A stretch of 64,000 nucleotides of DNA from Chrysopilus asiliformis (GCA_964034945.1 OZ035963.1:63331682-63395681); one strand, 5' to 3'; counted from the first letter of the stretch, positions 1 through 13,574 are shown. A program made the numbers and translations. Notes: generated by a model from the letters alone, not told the origin.

Positions 1-1059
1 GTGTTTTTCTTTCCTCTCGTGCGTTTGATTTTCTCCTTATTTTATGTAACCGCGTAGCAACGGTTATGGTTATGTTGATTATGATGATGATAGCAAAGTT
101 AATGACTCTGACTTACAAATACATGGAATGGAGATCCCCAAGGCTGGTTAAATTCATCCAAAGTTATTATTTTATGGTTCTGTATTATCGCTTTATCGGC
201 ATTTCGTGACCAAGAAGGATTCCGTCTTCGGTTAACTATTCTTGGGTTTTGTCCAGAAATCACAAAATCATGGCTGAAATAAATGTTATGGCAATGTGGT
301 AAGTTGTAATGATGCCAAGATAATTTTATTTTTTGCCTATAAATTTGAGTTTAATGATAATACGTGGAAGGGGGAAGGTGGGGGGGGGGGGGTGATGCTG
401 TAAAATTTAGGGGTGGCAGTGATTTTTTCAATTAATTTTAAAATATCTGTATTAAAATTTACCACCTGGTTTGCATTAGACAGAGCCGTGCACAGACCAA
501 GTGGCATCAAAAAATCGATAAAAAAATTTTTTTATATACCTGGAATTTTTTTTAAAGACGAATGAATTTTTAAATTTTTGGTTATGATTATTGCAATAAA
601 AACCACCACGCAGGCACATTTTTCAAGAAGCAAACAAACATTCTTGTAAGAAAAGTGCATTACAGGCACAAATTTCTCATAAAAAAGGCGGCTCCGCAGG
701 GCAATCGATATGCCGCCAAGTTGGAAGCCTTAGACTGAGGGAAAATTGTCATTAGATTCAACGAAAAAGCAGTTGAATCAAATGAGGCGTTAAAAGCTAG
801 AGTGGACCAACCCACATGTCGAAATCGTGATTTTTTTTTGTGTTTGAATCACTATTGCGAGTGAGTTTTTAGACAAAAAAGTTTGGATGCACCAAAAAAC
901 GTTTCAACATTGAGTAATAAAGTCCACAGATTTTTTTTTCCAAAAATTTTCAGTCAATAATAGTACAGAGTGGAAAAGCTTTGGTCCACTCTAGCTTTTA
1001 ACGCCTCAAATATAAAATTTAAATGTTTGCCAATAGTTTTTATATCATCGGAGGCAAAA
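1..1059. other. Non-coding, no feature
   Basis: AT-rich, with a run of about 12 G (381-392). Presumably norpA intron. No exon matching the missing N-terminus. Confidence 0.6.
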
Positions 1060-1153
1060 ATGTACTGCAGTAGGGTATTTGGAATGATAAAAGGTTTCGA
1101 TTTCCGCATGTCCGTCTGTCTGTCCGTTTGTTCGTCTGTCCGTCTGTCTGTCA

Positions 1154-1195
<42 letters not shown>

Positions 1196-1500
1196 CTGTC
1201 TGTCCGTATGTCTGTCCGTGAACACAATAACTTTCGAAATAATTGAGCTAGAGACTTGAAAATTTGTGTAGTTGCATTTCTCGTAAATGGCTGGGCTAAG
1301 TTCTTGAATGGGCAAAATCGGACCATTCCTTCACCCCTCTCCATACAAATGAAACAGTTTCTTGCAAATTTCTCGAAAACGGTGAGCCATATTGAAAAAT
1401 TTATAAAGGTAAATTGTGTTTAGAATAGGATTTTACATAACTCATCCTCACATCAAAATCTAATCGGACCAATCCTTCTTCCCTCATCTAGAGTATTTAA
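1060..1500 (+). repeat. Dispersed repeat related to D, with (TCTG)n
   Basis: Contains a TCTG microsatellite (1129-1218), ACTTTCGAAATAATTGAGCT, TTTCTCGTAAATGGCTGGGC and AAACGGTGAG blocks shared with 3228-3450, 7935-8550 and, more distantly, 35.2 kb. The Asp-Arg-Gln-Thr repeat frames across it are microsatellite artefacts. Confidence 0.7.
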
Positions 1501-3227
1501 TGATTGCCCCTGGCAGTTGTATCTTATGTTTTTCATTGTTATCCTCCTACAGGTGGGCACTTCTTTGTTGCAGTTCTTCTGCAACAGTGAGTATTTGAGA
1601 AATCCTCAAAATGGTTGATGGAGAAAGATTCCACTGGAAAGACCACTGGAAAGACAGTTTGACTAATTTGGTCATATCACTCTAAAAGTTTTTCGGTTAA
1701 AAAAATATCTTTTTAAAAGTTAGACAAACGGACATAATTTAAAAGGACAATCTAAATACGTATGTGTCTTCGTCGCCGTAGAATACTGTACAAAAGCCAC
1801 TGAATCCACTTGAGAATTAATCAATATCACAACTAAAAGAAAGAGCTTAACGCTGGATAGATAAATGGCTTTATTAATTATTCATTTTGACTAAACGGAT
1901 GGGAGTCCTTGAACGAAAAACGATAAAATATTGAATCCAGTGTGCAAAGCACTAAACGTAGAAGCATCTGACAAAGCTTTTTCCACATCAATTTCCCTCG
2001 CTTAGACATTATTTTTTTTTGACCAATTCTTTGGCCATTAACCCTTCATTTTTCCCGCTCCAAATACGTATGTGGCTTTGGATTTCTCCCGAATTCCTAA
2101 TATATCTCGAAAGAAATGGTCCTGGGAGCAATAAAAGGATTTCGTTGTTATGTTTTGTGTGGGTCATTGAACCGAAACACTTCTACTGGCCATAATTCAA
2201 ACAGTAAACGTAAAATAAATGGATGGAAAATTAAATGAAGAAATATACAAGTCTCTCTGGTTTTTAATACTATTTGTACAAAAGACCAACAAACAGAAAA
2301 TCATAAATATTTGTTGGAAACACATAAAAATCCGTTTTTTTTTTTTGCAAGCCGCCTTTCGTCATCCTCCCCCCAAAAAAGCGATATACCTATTGGCATA
2401 CAAAGTGGTGAAATATTTACGATGGCCGTACCGTAGTTTGAACGTTTCGAAACGAGAAGTATTGAAATGTTCCGATTGGCAAATTAAATGGAAATAAAAA
2501 TATCGTCAAAAATTCACCACCATCGTATTATGTTGAATGGAAGCGTATATGAAAATCATCACAGCATCAGGGGGTGTAAAATTTCCATTGCATGGGGAGT
2601 AGCACGACATTCTCATATATCCTTCGACTTCCCCTTCATCCATCCCAGGCATGAACCAAATAGGCGACGATAGCACTGGTGCGGGTGCCGAAAGGATCTG
2701 AAGAACGATTGCGAGGGGAAAAAAATATATCCATTTTATGGATGATGACATTCGGTTCGCTAACCATTTTTATATGTCCCTTGGCATTATTTTTATTATT
2801 TCATTCCATCAACGTTTTTCCCTCTGGGGGTAGTGAAATGAGGGGTGAAATTTGACCTACTTAAAGTTCGAAGCCTTTTTTCGCTTATGCGAAAATGAAT
2901 TTTTCTACGTTTCAATTTGTCCGAAATTTTTTCCCCATTGCGATTATGTTGCGAGTTTATAACAATTGATCAAATGAAATTTTTTATTTGAATGAAATTA
3001 AAATTAAAAAAAAAACTCTTGGATATTCGCCAAAACTCGGACTTGGTGAGTTTAGAAAAATTTCACTAAAATGCATTTGAACTAAGAGATTGAAAAAGTT
3101 GCGGTTGTTCAACTTTTAACACAAAGTTTTCTATTAGGTTTTTGCGGCTTTTTATTATTATTATTTTTTCTATTTGTATATAATTTATTACAGTAAAATA
3201 TCTAATGTGAACAGAACATGACTTTTT
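1501..3227. other. Non-coding, no feature
   Basis: No recognisable gene. The - strand frame 2506-2751 starts with a hydrophobic stretch but has no other support. Confidence 0.55.
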
Positions 3228-3450
3228 TACACAAAATCTACGTCTATCTGCCCGTGAACACCATAACTTTTGAAATAATTGAGCTAGAGACTTGAAATTT
3301 TGGCTAGTTACGTTTCTCGTAAATGGCTAGGCTAAGCTCTTGACCGGGCAAAATTGAACTATTCCTTCCCCTCTCCCCCTTACAAACGAAATAGTTTTTT
3401 ACAATTTTCTCGAAAACGGTGAGCAGTATTGAAAAATTTATGATTTTTTT
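3228..3450 (+). repeat. Dispersed repeat, partial copy
   Basis: Shares CACCATAACTTTTGAAATAA, GAGCTAGAGACTTGAAATTT and CTCGAAAACGGTGAG with 1060-1500. Confidence 0.65.
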
Positions 3451-3474
3451 TGTGAAAATTCTTCTTTATTTTTG

Positions 3475-3705
3475 CTTAAAATTTCAAATGGATTTTATTC
3501 AAAGTATGTTCCATTGGAAGCCCAACTTTCAGGCAAACAGACGGGTTCCTTGAGAAAAGAAGGCCTGCTCTTTCGCACTTATCCAGTCATTTGTTCACCT
3601 CGTCATACAAATGGAACCGCATTCCAGTAAAATCTGATGGTATCGATCTAAACAAATGATAATGAAAAGAGGTAATGTCTGGAGAGTATGGCGGGTGAAG
3701 TAGAA
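3475..3705 (-). pseudogene. mariner-like transposase remnant
   Basis: On the - strand a degenerate frame reads PPYSPDITSFHYHLFRSI followed by MRFHLYDEVNK, which fits the C-terminal catalytic region of mariner transposases (…PPYSPDxxxxDYHLFRS…). Stops and lack of the rest show it is dead. Confidence 0.5.
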
Positions 3706-4919
3706 ATGGGGATATGTGCAGGCGAAGCGGCTAGGGCCATCTATTCACAAAATCGCTAAGAACTTATTCCCATAGCCAATATATGCCGTACAACATACTC
3801 GGCCTTCCCCCAAATACCACATTTTTGAAAAATTCCCTGGTCCAAGAAATATCAAAAATGCTTATCAATTGTAAACTACGTTGTTGTGCGATATATGAGA
3901 ATAATGCCATTGTTGCTCACACTGTCGTCAGCCATTGTCATAAAATAGGCAGATCCTTGGATGGGTATAAGAAAACCATAAAAAAGGACCTTCATTCGGT
4001 TATCCACAATTCTTGAATTCAATGTCACATATCCCTCCCGTTCGATCCCCCATACCACAATATTGCAGTTCGTAACATCGATTTTCATCCCTACCTGATT
4101 TATACACACAGACATCCATCCAACGTCCGTCCGTCAATTCTGCCTTTCTTTATAGTCAACAGAATAGACCGGCTAGCGATTGATAAGGAAATATGAGGAA
4201 TTTCACTAGCAGCCACGATGAATGGATATGAAAATAAGTTGAATGGGAGTTGTTGGGATTGGAATATTCACAGGATGAATTCACGGGATTTCGTTGGAGT
4301 TTATGTATGGGTATGGTCTTTGGGTCTAGGATAATGGCGACTGTTATAGGGCTAAACGAAGAGGAAACTTGGTATATGGGCACTAAAGATAAGGACAAGA
4401 ACGATAGAATTTTACTTCTGTTCTTTCTGCAATCAATTTGGTTTTAATTTCCTAAACGGAAACAATGTTAGCGGAAAGGGTGGAGACGATGAAACTACAA
4501 AATTGGGAATTTTGCTGCGGAAAAAATGGAAAAAAGATGATTTTTCCCAATTCTGTTGTTCATGATTGACAGACTTAATGTTGGAATAATGGAGTTGAAT
4601 CCGAGTTGATTCAATTAAAATTATATAAATTGGTAAAATTACCAGAAACAAGTGCACTTATCTAGCTCAGACAGTTTGTGAAAATTTGAAAAGAATTATT
4701 AAAACCTTATAAAAATTCCTACAGAAACCAGGGGTGAAATCGTGTACGGTGACAAGTGACTCGTCAATTATTTTGAACTCAGCAGTGTGAAATTTTTTAA
4801 TGTTTTTTATGAAAATGAAGTGGTGATATTCTTTTAGTTGTCGCTTTTTATAAAAAAATGTTGACTAAAATTCGGATGGTTCCCTTTTATTTCAACCATA
4901 TTTCCACTACAACGCCCTT
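3706..4919. other. Non-coding, no feature
   Basis: Apparently unique intronic DNA with short chance frames only. Confidence 0.55.
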
Positions 4920-5165
4920 GTACGGATAAGGGTATGTCCAGTAAAGATGACGTGATTAGCCTATTCCTCAAATTTTCCAGAAAAAATCTCATCTGGAGGT
5001 TTTTGGGGTCACTGAATCCGATTCTGACGTTAAGAAGTCTGTCAGGATAACGGAAGGTCCCGTTAGGATAACGTGATTATGCTTTTACTCAAATTTTTAG
5101 GAAAAAATCTCATCTGGGGGTTTTCGGAAACGCTGAACTTGATTTTGACGTTAAGAAGTCTGTAA
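4920..5165 (-). repeat. Dispersed repeat E (reverse)
   Basis: Two units of about 125 bp with CTCATCTGGGGGTTTT and GACGTTAAGAAGTCTGT; reverse of the copies at 8555-8800, 42480-42625 and 49465-49700. Confidence 0.65.
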
Positions 5166-5221
5166 GGATCTATGAAAGACAAAGATATATTGAATATACA
5201 TCATATTGAATATACACTAAA

Positions 5222-5750
5222 TCATACTAATATATAAAAATGAGTCGGTGTCTGTCTGTTCCTCTTTCACGCAAAAACGGCTGAACCGATTGACTTGAAA
5301 TTTGGCATGAGTGTCTGTGGTAGTTCTGGTTCCAACATAGGCATACGGAAAAGTAGTGCGAGGGGTGGAGGGAGTAAGGGGAGGGGTGGGTGGAGTAAGG
5401 GGAAGGGTGGGGGAGTAAGGGGAGGGAGGAGTAAGGGGAGGGAGGAGTAAGGGGAGGGAGGAGTAAGGGGAGGGGGGAGTAAGGGGAGGATGTAAAGTGA
5501 TGTCGAAACTTAGTTTTTGCGCTATGTTTGTTGGGTCCAGCCCCAACATAGACCCATTAAAAAGTAGCCCGAGAGGTGGGGGAGTAAGGGGAACGGGTAA
5601 AGTGATCTCGAAACTTAGCTCTTCCTCTATGTTACCCTTTCGCGGGGAAACTGCCGAGCCGATTGGCCTGAAGTTTAGCTCCAACATAGACCATAAAAAA
5701 AATTTTTTTTTTAAAGAACTTAACCCGGCAACGACGGGTATGCAAACTAG
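5222..5750 (+). mobile_element. Non-autonomous Helitron, copy 1
   Basis: Starts TCATACTAATATATAAAAAT after A. Ends with a small hairpin (ACCCG…CGGGT), 8 nt, then CTAG before T, which is the Helitron end structure. The interior has the CTGTCTGTTCCTCTTTCACGC stretch and a GGGAGGAGTAAGGG minisatellite (about 5370-5490). No Rep/helicase coding. The long open frames across it (5217-5687, 5497-5760) are by-products of the repeat. Confidence 0.7.
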
Positions 5751-6215
5751 TCACAAATAAAAATTGAGACAGACTTTTTCTCTGGGATCGGTCTTCCAAA
5801 ATTTTTAAGTGAACGTTTCATCAATTTTTTTTAGAAATGGATGTGGCGCCAAATACTGTTTTCGCCCCGAGATCTGCTTAACCTTGGGAGGGCCCTGTAA
5901 GGATTTCCAAGCAATAGTAGTTTTCATTACGTTTTTTTATATCTGCTATTTCATTTCTATGATTTAATTGGTTTTTTTCCAGTGAAAGTTAACCCATTCA
6001 GAGCCATTAGTAAGTGTTCATAGTTTCTAAGTTTTGACAAAAGAAATATTTTTGTAGGGCCTCTTGAAAAATTAATAATTTCCACTTCAGACTGTTTGTG
6101 GAAGTTTGAAAAAAAAGTAATTAAAACTGCATACAAATTCCTTTCGAATGGTGAATTAATTTTGTTTGTAAAAGTTTAAAAACTTTCCATTAAAAAAAAT
6201 TGCTTTTAATTCCAG

Positions 6216-6362
6216 GATCCAAAGCTACTCGATAAAGTAGTGAAAAAACACGGCAACGACCTTCAGGTGATTGACGACAGGTCCTTAACGATATGCTCTG
6301 GCACGGACTACATAAATATTATTTACCAGCATGTGATATGTCCGGATGCGGAAACGGCCAAG
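6216..6362 (+). CDS. norpA: norpA exon: end of PH domain
   Basis: 49 codons in phase 0, between an acceptor (ttccag) and a donor (gtgaga). The translation starts DPKLLDKVVKKHGND and holds SLTICSGTDYIN and HVICPDAETAK, closely matching the end of the N-terminal PH-like domain of Drosophila NORPA. It ends on a complete AAG codon, so the next exon must start in phase 0, as both 80-nt alternative exons do. The exon has no ATG of its own and needs upstream exons outside the window. Identification is firm. Confidence 0.93.
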
Positions 6363-7407
6363 GTGAGACCTTAAATAAATAAACTGATTTTGTTAAATGC
6401 AAGGAAAAAAAAACACGACATTGAATCATGGAAATTTCTCCCGCTTTCAAAAACAGAAATTTCCGTCTCACATTTAAAAGTAAATAAAAATGTTGAAAGC
6501 GGATAAATAAAATTTATTTGTCTTCTTTCAATAAAAATTAAATCCACGTGACAGCAGCAACACGAGCATAACGCAGCGTTGAACATATGTAAAATTCATA
6601 CCTGTGTCCCACTTCTCTATGGGCATCGCATAAAATTTAGAACACTTTCTGTACCGAACGACGAAAAGATACAATTCAGTAAACAAAAAGAAAAACAAGT
6701 AAAGAATAAGAAAAAAATTAATATTTGAGAACAAGAAAAAAAAATATTTAAAAAAATGTATGAATGTAAATTCAGAGAACATCAACAAACAACATTGAAA
6801 CTTAAAACCCTCTTTATGACACCCTTACCTTTTTTTTTAGAAGTGCACTTGCTAAACGTTGCTGGTGTATTTCGGAATTTAATCCTCATCTAAATTCTGT
6901 GTACTTTTATTAAATTGAAAAAGTATCAAAAGTATTCAATTACCTCAGCCACACACCGCTCATAATATGGATCCAAATAAGTATATACGGATATAACAAA
7001 TGTGTTCGCATATATGACAAACAACAAGCGATTTTCTCTAGTAGCGATAATAAATTAATGTGGAAATTACTTATGAGAAATTTTGACGTGATGGAACAGT
7101 GATTTAAAAAAAAACGATTTCAAAATTTTTTTTCATCAAACCTTTTATTTTAAAAAAGGAAAAAAAAATTTTCTGGGACAAAATGCCCAGAAATAAAACC
7201 AAGGAAAAATCTTGTTGTTTTTTGTATTTTGCCATTTCTGATACACAGCGCCCGAAAAATGTTTTTTTTTTTCCTTTTTAATACATTATTTAACCCTCGT
7301 GTGCAGCACGGGTAACAATATCGGCCTCTAAGGATTACGAAAAAAAATACAGTCTCTAGGGATTACAAAAAAAAAAATTTAAATTATTGTGCTCTATATA
7401 TCATATA
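6363..7407. other. norpA intron start, no feature
   Basis: Very AT-rich with long A and T runs; the - strand frames at 6371-6788 are poly-Phe/Leu artefacts of T-rich DNA. Confidence 0.6.
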
Positions 7408-7869
7408 TCATACTCATACTAATATATAAAAATGAGCTGTCTGTCTGTTTCTCTTTCACGCAAAAACTGCTGAACCGATTGAATTGAAATTTGGCATGAG
7501 TGTCTGTGGTAGTTCTGGTTCCAACATAGGCACACGGAAAAGTAGCGCGAGGGGTGGGGGAGTATGGCGAGGGGGTAAAGTGATTTCGAAACTTAGTTTT
7601 TGCGCTATGTTACTCTTTCGCGGGGAAACTACTGAACCGATTGGCCTGAAATTTGGCATAGATGTTCCAACAGAGACCCATTAAAAAGTAGCCCGAGAGG
7701 TGGGGGAGTAAGGGGACGAGTTAAAGTGATCTCGAAACTTAGCTTTTCCGCTATGTTACCCTTTCGCGGGGAAACTACCGAGCCGATTGGCCTGAAGTTT
7801 AGGTCCAACATAGACCATTAAAAAAAAATTGAAAAAACTTAACCCGACAACGACGGGTATGCAAGCTAG
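7408..7869 (+). mobile_element. Non-autonomous Helitron, copy 2
   Basis: Same family as 5222-5750: start TCATACTCATACTAATAT, end hairpin plus ATGCAAGCTAG before T. Lacks most of the internal minisatellite. Confidence 0.7.
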
Positions 7870-7934
7870 TATCATATAAAAGAATATTAGATTTAGTATT
7901 GTATACCGTTTGTAACACATCGAACCAATCATTG

Positions 7935-8550
7935 GACAAAAAATTAACTAATGGTGTTAGGGATAACAAAAGATTTTGATTTCCGTCCGTCTGTCCGTCC
8001 GTGAACACCATAACTTTCTAAATAATTGAGCTAGAGACTTGAAGTTTTGTATAGTTGCGTTTCTCGTAAATGGCTGGGCTAAGTTCTTGAACGGGCAAAA
8101 TTGGACCATGCCTTCCTCCCTCCTCCATACAAACGAAAAAGTTTCTTGCAATTTTCTCCAAAACGGTGAGTCGTATAAAACAATTTATAAAGGTAAAATG
8201 TGTTTGGAATAGAATTCTGCATAACTCATCCATACACCAAATATCCATCGGAATACTGCTTCCCCTCTTTCCCATGCAAATGGAAAACGTTTTTTCTGTT
8301 TCCTTGAAAACTGTGCATCGTATCGAAAAATTTATAGAGATGAAATGTATCTAGAATATGATATTATATAACTCATACATACAACAAAATCCAGTTGGAC
8401 CACTCCTTCCGCCCTCCCCCATACAAATTGAATATTTTTTTTGTTTTCTCGAAAACGGTGAGTCGTATTAGAAAATTTATAGAGGCGAAATCTATTTAGA
8501 ATATGATTTTACATAATCGTTCCATACATCAAAATCCAATCGGACCACTC
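7935..8550 (+). repeat. Dispersed repeat with about 3.5 tandem units of roughly 130 bp
   Basis: After the TCCGTCTGTCC start, a unit with ACGGTGAGTCGTAT, AAATTTATA, CATACA and CCAATCGGACCACTCC recurs near 8155, 8290, 8450 and 8520. Related blocks also occur at 35975-36200. Confidence 0.65.
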
Positions 8551-8554
8551 TTTT

Positions 8555-8960
8555 AACTATAGAATCGGATTCAGCGATCCCGAAAATCCCCAGATGATTT
8601 TTTTTTCCGGAAAACTTGAGGAAAAGGATGATCATGTTATCCTAACAGGACCTTCCATTATCGGTACAGACTTTTTCAAGTCAGAATCGGATTCAGCGAC
8701 CCCAAAAACCTCCAGCAGAGATTTTTCCGGAAAAATTTGAGGAAAATGATAATCACGATATCCTAACAGGACCTTCCGTTATCCTTGCATGGGCGAAGTA
8801 GTGAAAATGTTGTATTGTCTTCTTAGTTACGTATGTGTGCATAAATTGAAGTAAATCGGATGAGTTGACGTGAGTCAAAATTGGATTACAAGATTAACCC
8901 CTGAGAAACAAACAGACAAACTCGAAAGCAAACTAAATAAAAGCTTCTTATAAAATACAC
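8555..8960 (+). repeat. Dispersed repeat E
   Basis: Units with GGATTCAGCGACCCCAAAAA and TAACAGGACCTTCCGTTATC; continues with GTAAATCGGATGAGTTGACG and a TAAACAGACAAAC-like tail shared with 49680-49830. Confidence 0.65.
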
Positions 8961-11900
8961 TCGTGACGTGACTCATAACGAACCACTCTCCCCTACGTTG
9001 GAAACTGATACTAATTTCAAATTAACTGGAAAGAAAATTTTAATGCCTTCTCTTATATTTCTTGTATTGCGGTTAATACAGATTTTTTTTTTGGTTTTCA
9101 TTTTCATTTGAATTCAGATTGTTTGCAGTAAAATTCTAGTTTCTTTTTCAAGATTTTAGTGTTTCTTTGGGAGGAGTCATTAGCTGCCTTTGTTAGATGT
9201 TAATATAGGTCAAGTGCAAGTGATGATGCACTTAAAAGTCTTTCATAACCCATTTTTTATTTCTCTGTTATTTGCGTTTGGTTACTTGTATTTATGAAAT
9301 CATAATAACGTTGATTCGCCTTGATATGTATTTCAAATGTGAATGTGAAATGGTTAACAAGGATTCCGTTGTTAAATATAACGACGTGTCTTTTTTTACA
9401 AAGGTTTTGTATGTGTGCGTTTTTAGCGTAATTGAAAGTAGGAAAACAATTCAACTATGTCAAGGTCAAAAAATCTACCATTTGGTACTCAATTTAACAT
9501 TTAAAATTGTTCAAATTGAGAAAATTCCTTTCACGACTTTCCTTTGTTACGTTTAAGGTTAAAAACTTTTATAACATTTGTTCTGGTGAAAGTTTTCCAG
9601 AAGAAATTCCAATATGGATTGTGTTACTGAAATCAAGGATACGTTATTAAATAATTTTATTTCGGTGATTGAACTGAAATTTAAAGATATGTAGGGTAGG
9701 GTGGTATTAAAAGTGTCTGAAATAAAAATGACGCTTTTTTGTAAAAAAACGTATTTTTTCCAAATTTCTTCATAAATCTTGTTTATTTCCTTCAACTTTC
9801 TTTATTTAATTCCTTAAAAATAAATAATAATTATAAAAATAACTACAATTGCCAGGAGCCAATCGTCAAATACTCGATATGAGGACAGACAAAATTTTTA
9901 TTTAATAAAAAACCCATTTTTTGCGGGAAAGGGAGGAAGGCGCGGTTCAATTGAATTTTGATGTATGGACCGGTTAAATACATTTGGAATGTTCAGAAGA
10001 ACAATACCGAATTTGGCTCTCCTTTTTCTTTTTAAATCAAATCCTTACACGACTAGGCGGGACATCTTTTTAAATCGAATCCTTACAGGATTAGGCGGGA
10101 CCTCAGCAGAAAGAGCAGAAGGCGACCGAAGGAGAGGAATGGAAGGGGGGGGGGGGGGGCTGAGAACAATACCGAATTAGGTTCTCCTTTTTATTTTTAA
10201 TCCTTACAGGATTAGGCGGGACATTAGCAGAAGGAGCAGGCGACGAGCCAGAGGGAGGTCGAAAAAATGATTTACTTGTGCCTTTTTCACCGATTCAATT
10301 TCACAATCAATGGAAAAACCAGGATTGAAGAAAAATGTTTTTGTGTTGCAAAATCGCAAAATTATTTGGAATTTTGTATTTTGTGACCATTTTCCGACAT
10401 TTACATCTGTTATCCAGGGTTATTTTCACAATTAGATCCTCTTTGCCATAAAAGTGTCAATTTTTAATCAAAATTAAAAAAATTAGAAGATATTTCTTTC
10501 AAGTTATTTTCGCATTTCCCAAGAAAAAAAAACCTTCTCAAAACCAACCAAAAATATAGAGCGGTTCATTAAAACGTATTTTCGTTACCATTTATTTTTT
10601 ATTTGTTATTTTTAACCGAAAATTCAAATTGAGAAGGTTATGACAACAACAGATAATTAAAAATCGTTTTCACAAACCTTTTCGAAATAATAGAACATTC
10701 ATCGTTTGATTTGTTTCTCCAGTGATATTGCATGAGAAAATTTCCCATGAAATCGAAAATCCTTCGGCAAATTTTTCCTTTATTAAAATCACAGGAAAGA
10801 AAAACAAATCAAATGCTGCTGTAAAACAAAATCAGCTAAAAAGTGTTAGGGGGATGGGACGGGAAACAGTATTTAAAAAAAGACATGAAAACACAAACTT
10901 TTCCACCATGACTAGGAAAAATCGCGAGACATCCGATGTTGAAATATAAAAAAGATGGAAATCAGTGGCAAAAAAAAAACCTAACAAAATGTTTGTCGCG
11001 TATTGAATCTTTATGGGAAAATTGCTTCTCTCAACTTCCTGTACAAAAATGAAATGGGAAATGTCCACCGTGTGGAAAGGACTCTGAAAAACCATCCAAC
11101 GGAAACGTAGATATTGGGGGCGGAACAAAGCGTTCGTTGTTGGTGATGGGCGGGCACACAAGCAGGGGTACTATAAAACTGTGGTAAACATTGATAGCCA
11201 GAGGTCATCAAGGATAACAAGAAACGTCCTTCCTCATCTCGATATCACCAGCTAGTTACATCATCATCGTTCTGGTCATCATCATCATCAACGTCCATCG
11301 CGCAAAATTTCCTAAATGTCACCATCTGGTTGTATCGAGAGTTTTCCGGGACGCGTCTATCTTTTATCTTGTCGAAATGCTTTTCAAATACTTTTAGTCC
11401 TTGATGTGACAAAACGGACACCGGCCTCCTTCGACTCTTCGACCTCTTATCAAGGTACGAAAATCTTCCAGCCGCCATCAGTTTGAATGTCGTCAGTCCT
11501 AAGGGATGTTTTTCGGTGATCAAATTTCGACCGAAAAAATATTTTTCTCCGGGAATAATTTCGTTGATAGGAAAACATTTTCACAAGAGCCTCATTTGAA
11601 GTTGACTTCAACATCAATTTCTCAATGTGGAGTATTCTACGGGGCAAAGTATTGTACAAATAAATTTTCCTTCTTGTGATATCTTAGATCGCATTTTAAT
11701 TTGTGTGAAAATAAATACATAATTAATTTAATAAGTCAATTTGACGAGAGCTTGGTTGTTGTTTAGAGTTAAAAGGACTTGGAATTTAGATGAATTTTTG
11801 TACACTAATAAGACGTTCTTTAAGAAGTTTTTTTTATTCATATAGATGTATTTTTACTGCTTTAGTTTTTCATTGAATTGATATTTAGTTTTTCATTGAA

Positions 11901-13364
11901 TTTTTTAACGGCACGAGAATTGATCTGGTAATTAGTATCTGGCAACGCTATAAACTTGAAATAAAAGATTTTGTTCTCTCAGAAAACTCATAAATTAAAT
12001 CACGTGCGTTAAAAAGTTTTTCACTCGCTTGTTCTAAGTTTACATACCTACTGTATATACTGTGCTTAAACTTTCATTTTTAAGAACATTTCCGGATGTA
12101 AAAACCTAAATTTAAAAAGTTTCTGAATACTCCATCGCTGCAAATATCCCTTGAAATCCTTAAAAAGTGTTGATAATTTCGTCCTGCAGGAATCCAAGTC
12201 CAGGATTAGTCCCTATTAACATCACAGTAAATTGTTTAAATTAATCCCAAAAAAGGCAGTCCCGTAATCCATTTTATGTCTAATTTTGCGCCCTATACCG
12301 AAGCATCAAAAATACAAACAACCCCCGAGCCGTGTGATGGTGGAATGGACACATACATACACACACACACACTCCACCGCATGTTACAAAAATATTTCCC
12401 TGACCTATATATCTCACTTAAAATTCAGGTGGCCACCTGGATCGGTCAGTTTTCACCGCATCCTTTTTAATACATTTTACTTAAATCCCTAAAATAAAAT
12501 GAAAGCCGAATCCTAATGTATCTGTGGTTAGGTTAGGCGAATCCTGTGAGTACCTATGGATGAAGAAAAAAATCATCCTGTTTTCGGATCCTCATTTTCC
12601 CTTCAAGTCGACGACACACGATAAATATACAAGTGTATTTCTATTTTTCGGCATTTCATATATATGCGTATTTTATTGAAGTTTATTCGACAGGATATTT
12701 CATGAGTGTTTTATATTATGTGTTAGATTAGAACGCTTTCGGATGTGATTCTGAAAAAAGGGTAACAGCCAACCATTCATAAAACCTTCAAACACTTTTC
12801 GGGTTTTCATTTTCCATTCTTCTTGACTCCTTGCTCTTTGTGGAATCCTGAATGGTTGGGCTTACATTAAGTACCGCCATCAAGTGGGAAAAACTGCCAG
12901 TTGCCAAAAACACACACACACCTTCTAGCCTGCTTGAATCTCAGGTCTAAGACGCCACCACCCTCGAAAGGTAGAATTCGCTGAGCGAACGCAGAATTAG
13001 CGCCATACATCAGATCAGAATCCTTTGGTCAATGAAGAGTTATTCAAGGGTAGAATATATGATTATAGAATTTTGCACGTTCCCTATTTTTGGGCTTTCA
13101 CTTCCATTCTCTGTGAATATCGATGGATTTTCAAACTCACTTTGTGATGATGTTTAATGTTTGGCCAAGGAGAAAAGAAGAATGTATTGAAAAATGGGGT
13201 GAGGTGTAAAGAAAAATCCATAAGACGTTTTCAATACGGATCTCTTAAAGTCTACACGGCGTGGCTGTTGGGTTTAAAAAGGATTTTTTTGTGAAATTTT
13301 GATCGTGAAGCTTTGGAAAAAAAATTCACGATGTGCTGAACATATAAATTACGTTAAGCACATC
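8961..13364. other. Intronic, mostly no feature
   Basis: Apart from the duplication at 10 kb I recognise no gene. Frames at 10722-11659 have no family resemblance; 11245-11523 (-) ends in an Asp run from a CATCATCAT microsatellite. CACACACA at 12358-12372. Confidence 0.5.
9999..10245. repeat. Direct duplication with internal repeat
   Basis: AGAACAATACCGAATT near 9999 and 10162 starts a repeated block of about 163 bp; within it AATCCTTACAGGATTAGGCG recurs three times. A run of 17 G (10144-10160) lies between. Confidence 0.75.
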
Positions 13365-13574
13365 AAAACTTTCCTCTGCAATATTTAGTTTCGGAAAAAT
13401 ATGTAAAAAGTAATATTTTTTTCAAAAATCTCGAGAACTGTTAAAGAAAAAATATAGAAAATTTGATATCCTTTACATTTTGTTATATTCATTTTTTCCC
13501 AAAAGCGCATATTTTCGCAAAATCTGCAAAAAAATGTATTTTTTCAAAAAAAAAATTGTTTCGTATTGGGAGTA

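Noticed and set aside
1045..1344. Asp-Arg-Gln-Thr and Ser-Val-Cys-Leu repeat frames (also near 35.2 and 52.0 kb)
   Set aside because: They translate TCTG/TCCG microsatellites inside a dispersed repeat; no conserved domain.
2506..2751. Secreted-protein-like frame on the - strand
   Set aside because: The hydrophobic start is suggestive, but there is no splice context, no family and the rest is ordinary intronic sequence.
5217..5760. 156-residue Pro-rich - strand frame and 87-residue + frame
   Set aside because: They lie in the Helitron and its G-rich minisatellite.
11245..11523. 92-residue - strand frame ending in an Asp run
   Set aside because: The Asp run comes from a CATCATCAT microsatellite and no domain is recognisable.
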